DNA of 64,000 nucleotides, taken from the NCBI GenBank assembly GCA_964017185.1, contig OZ024869.1:57438761-57502760 (forward strand), in the 5' to 3' direction. Each line of letters opens with the position of its first letter. Within the stretch, counting starts at the first letter, position 1. The notes below the pieces were generated by a model, which did not search any database, was not told where the DNA came from, and saw only the letters and a program-made list of their open reading frames with translations. Both the position numbers and the translations under genes were made by a program. Of this stretch, positions 59,588 to 64,000 are shown in pieces. Origin of the DNA: Rugalucina vietnamica. Lineage: Eukaryota; Mollusca; Bivalvia; Lucinida; Lucinidae.

Positions 59588-60878
59588 TTATTTTCGATTT
59601 GCAAAACTTAGTCGTCACATTGGCAAATGCATGTCATGAGATAATCTCTAATTTGCGAGTAACGGCGCTCACGCTGAATACTTTTGTTCTGACGTTGATC
59701 TCTCTCGCACACGCGCATGCCGCCAATAAGAATATTATTTCGTGTATTCTTACGCAACATAATCAGCATAACACGGACAATGGTATCAAAACAAGTTTGT
59801 GATTGCAGCGCAAGTAATGAAAAAAATATGATAAAAAACGGATGTTTTATCCTTCATGTCACATGTGAAACAATGAAAATTGAATTATTATTTTCCCGAG
59901 ATTTTAATTTTATAAGAAAGGGTAAATAAGAGCAATAAATATGTTTAAACTAATACGGCATGTATTCCTTATTACTTTGATACTCGGACCTGAAATAATT
60001 GCTTTGGTAAAGTGCTAAAGGCCTCATGTGTGTGAATGTAGAAAGTGTTATTTTTTGTCTAGATTTTTAAAACAGCATATAAAATCATTTCGTTATAAAA
60101 CAACGCTACATAATTTATGGTCAAAATGAACATAATCATGACACGAATGGCCTTGTTATTACGTTATCCAATAGTCTGACTTTATCGGACATGTACGAGA
60201 TGACGTCACAGATACTAAGCCACGCCCACACAGGTAAGACAGCGGAAAAACCCGGAAACAACCGATAATTTGGTTCGGTACTGCAATATTTAAAAAAGTC
60301 ATTAATTTGAATACCCGCATATGAAATTTTGATTTTTGGACATGGATCGATATATTAATATGATTTATTTTGATTTTTAATCGAAATAGTACGTGGAATA
60401 TCGTCTTTAAGTTTATTATAGCGACAAAATTCTTAACTTACCTTGCATCTGTTGTCCTCTAATAAACCCCTTGTTCTGGTGAGGACATTTTTGGGACAAA
60501 TTTAAGGTTTTCTATGAAAGTATTTTTTTTTACACTTTTTTTTTGCTCATGGATGATTTTCTGTTGGCAGTAAATAGGTCATGTACACTTCATGAAAACA
60601 CCCTATTTTATTACTTAACAGTCACCATTGCAGAAAAATACATTGTTTTAAAGTGTAAATTTTAAAATGGGAATTTTATTTGTCCCAAAAAATGTGCATT
60701 TTTCACCATTACAGGAGAACTAATGGACCGATCTTAACGAAATTTTCACAACAAGGAGCTAGCGGTCAGGCGCATAAGTAGATAGTATTCTATTTGTATT
60801 AGACAAAGTATTAAAACAATTATATAGGTCCAAACGTCCGATTTTCAATTCTCTAATTTAACGTGAAAGTGCCCTATA

Positions 60879-61503
60879 ATGAAATGCACTGGTAAGCCTG
60901 GTATTGTCAAGAGGCGTATTTAATAGCCTGACCTCAGCTATGAAATAAAGAAGTTACATGTACTTACTTACTTAGTTTATTTGGCAACTAAGAAAAGCTG
61001 ATAAATGTCTTTCTTGTTTTGAAATAGTATGAAAAAAGTAAATATTCATTGTACATTGCACTTTTTCTAGCTCATTATCAATCACTCTTGCGCTTACATC
61101 GGGTTATTCAATCAGTTGTTGGATTTTAAATCTGAGACCGGTGCACTCTTTTTAATTTTTTTAATAATGTAGCCATGCTGGTTACTGTATGAACCCTGAT
61201 ATTTCCATGTACAAGAAGAAGTAAACTGATCATTTTCTATAAAGCATATAGCTCTTTTTCATTCCTCCAATAAGAAGCGAACTACATATATACAGTAAAT
61301 AAACAAAAGTAAGCATACATATCGAAAAAAATACCTGCAATACATAAATACATACTGTCAGACAAAACATGTTCTTGTCAAGGAAGAATCATGCTTTTTC
61401 AAAACACGAAAGACATTTGTACCAGATGTGCTAGTTGCTGTCAGAGCTGAGGATGCTATTAAATACGCCTCTTGATGATACAGTGCTGATCAGCGTATTT
61501 CAT
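60879..61503. mobile_element. TIR MITE, 625 bp, TATA target
   Basis: The ends start ATGAAATGCACTGG and, inverted, ATGAAATACGCTGA. The inverted repeat extends about 60 bp and includes CAAGAGGCGTATTTAATAGC. TATA flanks both sides (60875-60878, 61504-61507), and the host block CCCTATAGTAC is restored on removal by comparison with 52085-52096. It is non-coding. Confidence 0.85.
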
Positions 61504-61747
61504 TATAGTACAATCAACTGTACTGCTCATCCTCCAAGCATAAAGTTTTTTTCATAGCTAGACCCTATCATGCCGCTTCATAGCTTATTGATTATTTTCA
61601 AATCAGAGGCATACAAATGATGTTTATGGTCACAAATATTCACCATTAGTCAAAATAAAATCTTCCAAATAAAATGGACACATTGCATAAGTTGGAAAAC
61701 GATGCTACGCGGCTTGTTTGTGTTGAAAATCTAGCACACAACCTAAC

Positions 61748-62628
61748 AAGAGGACCAATGGTCCTGTAAACGCTCACCTGAGATCTGCTGCATATACCAA
61801 TAAAACATGTTTGAATATTATGGTATTTAACCCCAGTGCAGGGGCAGATGAAGCCCTTGGGCCATTTTCTTTTTTTCAGAATAATCAATATTCTGTCCAT
61901 TTGCCAATTTCCTACTGGCTTTTCCCATCAATTGACATTTTAACAGTTTTCCCCATTTAAATGCATGGTCAACCCATGTTGACCTTGCCAAAAACTGGGT
62001 CATGGTCATCACAGGGTCATGATTTATATATACATTGTAGTACTTAAGCAACAGATGCACACACCAAGTTTCTTCAAAATTGGTCCACCGGTTCTCGAGA
62101 AGAAGATTTATGAACGGTTTTTACCATATATGGGCATGGCTGCCATCTTGGTCATGTGACCTTAATTATTTATATATAAATTGATTCCCCCATTCTATAG
62201 ATGCTTCACATGAAATTTGGCTTTGATTGGCCAAGCGGTTTCAGAGAAGATGTTTGAATAGTATGGTAATATACATGTACAGTATAATGCTCCGGGGTTG
62301 GGGCAAATATGCCCCTGGGGTCCAATTTTTTTCAGAATCATTAATATTCAGTCCTACTGCCCATTTCCTGCAAGACTTTCACTTTAAATGACATTTTAAA
62401 GGTTTTCCCCATTCAAATGCATTGGCGACCTATATATGTTGACCTTGCCGTAAAATAGGTCAAGGTCATCCAAAGGTCATAATTTATAAACACATTGTAG
62501 TACTTCAGTCCCCGATGCTTCATGCCAAGTTTGGTTGAAATCGGTCCATTGGTTCAGGAAAAGAAGATTTTTGAAGGGTTTTTACCATATATGGGCATGG
62601 CGGCAATCTTGATCATGTATATGGTAAG
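61748..62628 (+). mobile_element. Family-A pearl-like element A5 (3'-truncated)
   Basis: Standard 5' end (AAGAGGACCAATGGTCCTG, GCTCACCTGAG), then about two core units, breaking off in the GGGCATGGCGGCAATCTTG block. No 3' hairpin is present. Confidence 0.85.
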
Positions 62629-63059
62629 CAAATTAAGGTTCATAAATAAAAAGTAAAACTGTAAAAGTAAAAATTTCAACTCTTTCAGTGGTTCTATCGT
62701 TTTCCACCATGTTAACCCTGTTGATTGTGATTTCAAACATATATTCCACGACCTGACACATGATGTCACAACGTTCTTTAACAATTCCTGTGATGAAAGG
62801 TTGTGAGTAGATATCAAATTGGGAAAGACCGATTTTTGACTACGAAGTTCGAGACTGGAAGGGTGAAACTAATGGTCTTTTTTCTGTGGGGAGCGAACTT
62901 TCACTTCGAATTAGCCGAGTCTTCGTCATTACCGAGTTCGACATGAGCAAGGTTGAAATACAATAAAATATAGGAAGAGATGCTCGGGAATGAGGGAGCA
63001 ATTCGACATAACTGGGGTTTTCGAGACAACCGAGTTTGAGATAGTGAAGGTGGCCTGTA
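62629..63059. other. Unique interval
   Basis: Low-copy DNA without a recognised feature, lying between truncated family-A copies that face each other. Confidence 0.5.
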
Positions 63060-63476
63060 TTAATAATTTAGGCCACATGACCAAGATGGCCGCCATGCCC
63101 ATATATGGTAAAAACCCTTCAAAAATCTTCTTCTCTGAAACCAATATACTGATTTCAAGGAAACTTGGCATGAAGCATCGATGGCTAAAGTACTCCAATG
63201 TATATATAAATCATGACCCTGTGATGACCTTGAAGGCAAGGTCAACATGGGTTGCATATGCATTTGAATGGGGAAAACATTTAAAATGTCATTTGAAGGG
63301 AAAAGTCAGTAGGAAAGTGGCAAATGGACAAAATATTGATTATTCTGAAAAAAGAAAATGGCCCAAGGGCTTCATCTGCCCCTGCACTGGGGTTAAATAC
63401 TATAATATTCAAACATGTTTATTGGTATATGCAGCAGATCTCAGGTGAGCGTTTACAGGACCATTGGTCCTCTGGT
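63060..63476 (-). mobile_element. Reversed family-A fragment (5' end only)
   Basis: Minus-strand copy: on the plus strand it runs from CACATGACCAAGATGGCC to CTCAGGTGAGCGTTTACAGG and the hairpin end GGACCATTGGTCCTCTGG. It has one unit and no 3' end. Together with A5 it forms a convergent pair. Confidence 0.85.
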
Positions 63477-63705
63477 TTCTTCATTGATATAAGCCTGTTA
63501 ATACAGTTTGGCACTGCTATTTGTGCAATAATGATGTAAATAAAGTTAAAGTCAAAGTTGGCAGTTTATAGTTTGTTATCCACTATAAATGAATTTTCAA
63601 CCGACTTCCACATTAACTACCCTGGTCACTGAGATGCATGTCGCCACAGGCAGCCGCTGTACACTGGCAGGTACCCATTTATACACCTGGGTGAAGAGGA
63701 ACAAT
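63477..63705. other. Short spacer with a conserved repeat block
   Basis: Contains GGTACCCATTTATACACCTG followed by GGTGAAGAGG, which looks like a piece of another dispersed repeat. No gene is recognised. Confidence 0.4.
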
Positions 63706-63953
63706 GGTGCCCCCCGTGGCCGAGCGGTTAAGAGCCCTGTTTCTTAATCACTCGATCATCTCACCGTTGTGTCTGGTGTAGGTTCGAGCCTTGCACTGGC
63801 CACATGTGAGACAAGCCAAGTTCTGTTTGCGGGTGTGCCAGGTGGTTTTTCTCGGGGGTCCTCCCGCTTTTGCCCCACCGACTGATTGGCCCGTCTCATA
63901 TGAGCTGAAATCATCTTGAAAGAAACATTAAAAAAAAAAGAAAGAAAAAAGAA
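63706..63953 (+). mobile_element. Full-length tRNA-derived SINE
   Basis: The head GGTGCCCCCCGTGGCCGAGC has box A TGGCCGAGCGG, and box B is GGTTCGAGCCT. The body TGTGAGACAAGCCAAGTTCT and an A-rich tail follow. It is the same family as 9464-9724 and 6441-6600, in plus orientation. Target duplication is not clear. Confidence 0.88.
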
Positions 63954-63954
63954 C

Positions 63955-64000
63955 TAGAGGACCATTGGTCCTGTAGCTCACCTGAGAGATTATCACATTG
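63955..64000 (+). mobile_element. Family-A-type 5' end running off the window
   Basis: AGAGGACCATTGGTCCTGTA followed by GCTCACCTGAG is a family-A start. The rest lies beyond the window edge. Confidence 0.75.

Larger units (their letters stand above)
53721..60845. other. Interior of L without recognised genes
   Basis: About 7 kb of AT-rich DNA. Frames are short and none shows a domain. Scattered GTAACATATGTAAC-type motifs (55396-55430, 56093) resemble those of the 5.0-kb element at 3596. A stretch with AATGCGCG-type motifs lies at 58848-59400. I cannot exclude small non-coding exons. Confidence 0.4.
51855..61745. mobile_element. 9.9-kb region bounded by long inverted repeats ('L')
   Basis: 51855-52115 reappears inverted at 60846-60877 plus 61505-61745, once a nested 625-bp element is discounted. 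Shared blocks include CTAGATTTTCAACACAAAC, TTATTTTGACTAATGGTGAA, ATTTGAAAATAATCGATAAG and ACAGTTGATTGTACTATA. The interior contains repeats of GTTCTGGAGAGGACATTTTT and long AT-rich stretches. The outer ends are uncertain because A5 begins exactly at the right limit. No transposase is recognised. I read it as a large non-autonomous TIR element; an inverted genomic duplication is the alternative. Confidence 0.65.

Noticed and set aside
53850..60000. Short frames in the interior of L
   Set aside because: No domain, signal peptide with context, or splice-site pair; AT-rich sequence gives such frames by chance.
63706..63790. A functional tRNA-Ser/Leu gene
   Set aside because: Boxes A and B are present, but the 3' half does not fold into a tRNA and is fused to a SINE body and A-rich tail.

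Overview
The window looks like a stretch of invertebrate, most likely bivalve-mollusc, nuclear DNA. Evidence: one large split gene with GT-AG splice sites, tRNA-derived SINEs, and many 'pearl'-like elements. These are non-autonomous Helitron/Helentron relatives with a tandem-repeat core, a 5' hairpin and a 3' hairpin ending in CTAA, a type first described in bivalves. The species cannot be fixed from this sequence. Repeats occupy most of the window; I find one convincing host protein-coding gene.

Layout. Positions 1-3.4 kb hold a SINE fragment, a short tandem duplication and a 1.27-kb inverted-repeat transposon (1225-2492). Positions 3396-13271 are a single mariner (DD34D) copy, opened out from about 1.2 kb to 9.9 kb by two insertions: a 5.0-kb element (3596-8632) and a 3.6-kb pearl-like element 'B1' (8956-12573), which itself holds a SINE and a reversed fragment of family A. 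Positions 13656-27256 are a family-A pearl-like element (455-bp units) opened by a DIRS-like retrotransposon fragment (14141-16477) and by an 8.3-kb long-TIR element (17010-25319). That element contains a mariner MITE and a 3.6-kb hAT-like element. Positions 27245-32313 (minus strand) are a two-exon C2H2 zinc-finger gene whose stop codon lies in the end of the family-A element; a small hAT MITE sits in its intron. Positions 32.4-37.6 kb are more family-A copies. Positions 38.4-45.0 kb hold family C, with two copies head to tail, a large microsatellite and a 1.6-kb perfect-ended fold-back element. Positions 47.8-51.6 kb are a second family-B copy (B2) with a family-A element inside it. Positions 51.9-61.7 kb are bounded by inverted repeats and look like another large TIR element with no visible transposase. 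The last 2.3 kb hold two partial family-A copies, the start of a third, and a SINE.

Three points stand out. (1) Families A, B and C have unrelated cores but the same end plan: a 5' hairpin, then a 10-12-bp motif that returns inverted beside the 3' CTAA. (2) The 128-bp units of family B carry perfect estrogen-response-element palindromes, 12 matches in two arrays, plus a DR1-like site; family A carries TCAAGGTCA sites. (3) The zinc-finger gene's last codons and stop are supplied by a transposon end.

All family names here (A, B, C, T, L) are my own labels. Boundaries come from reading repeat ends and target-site duplications by eye.
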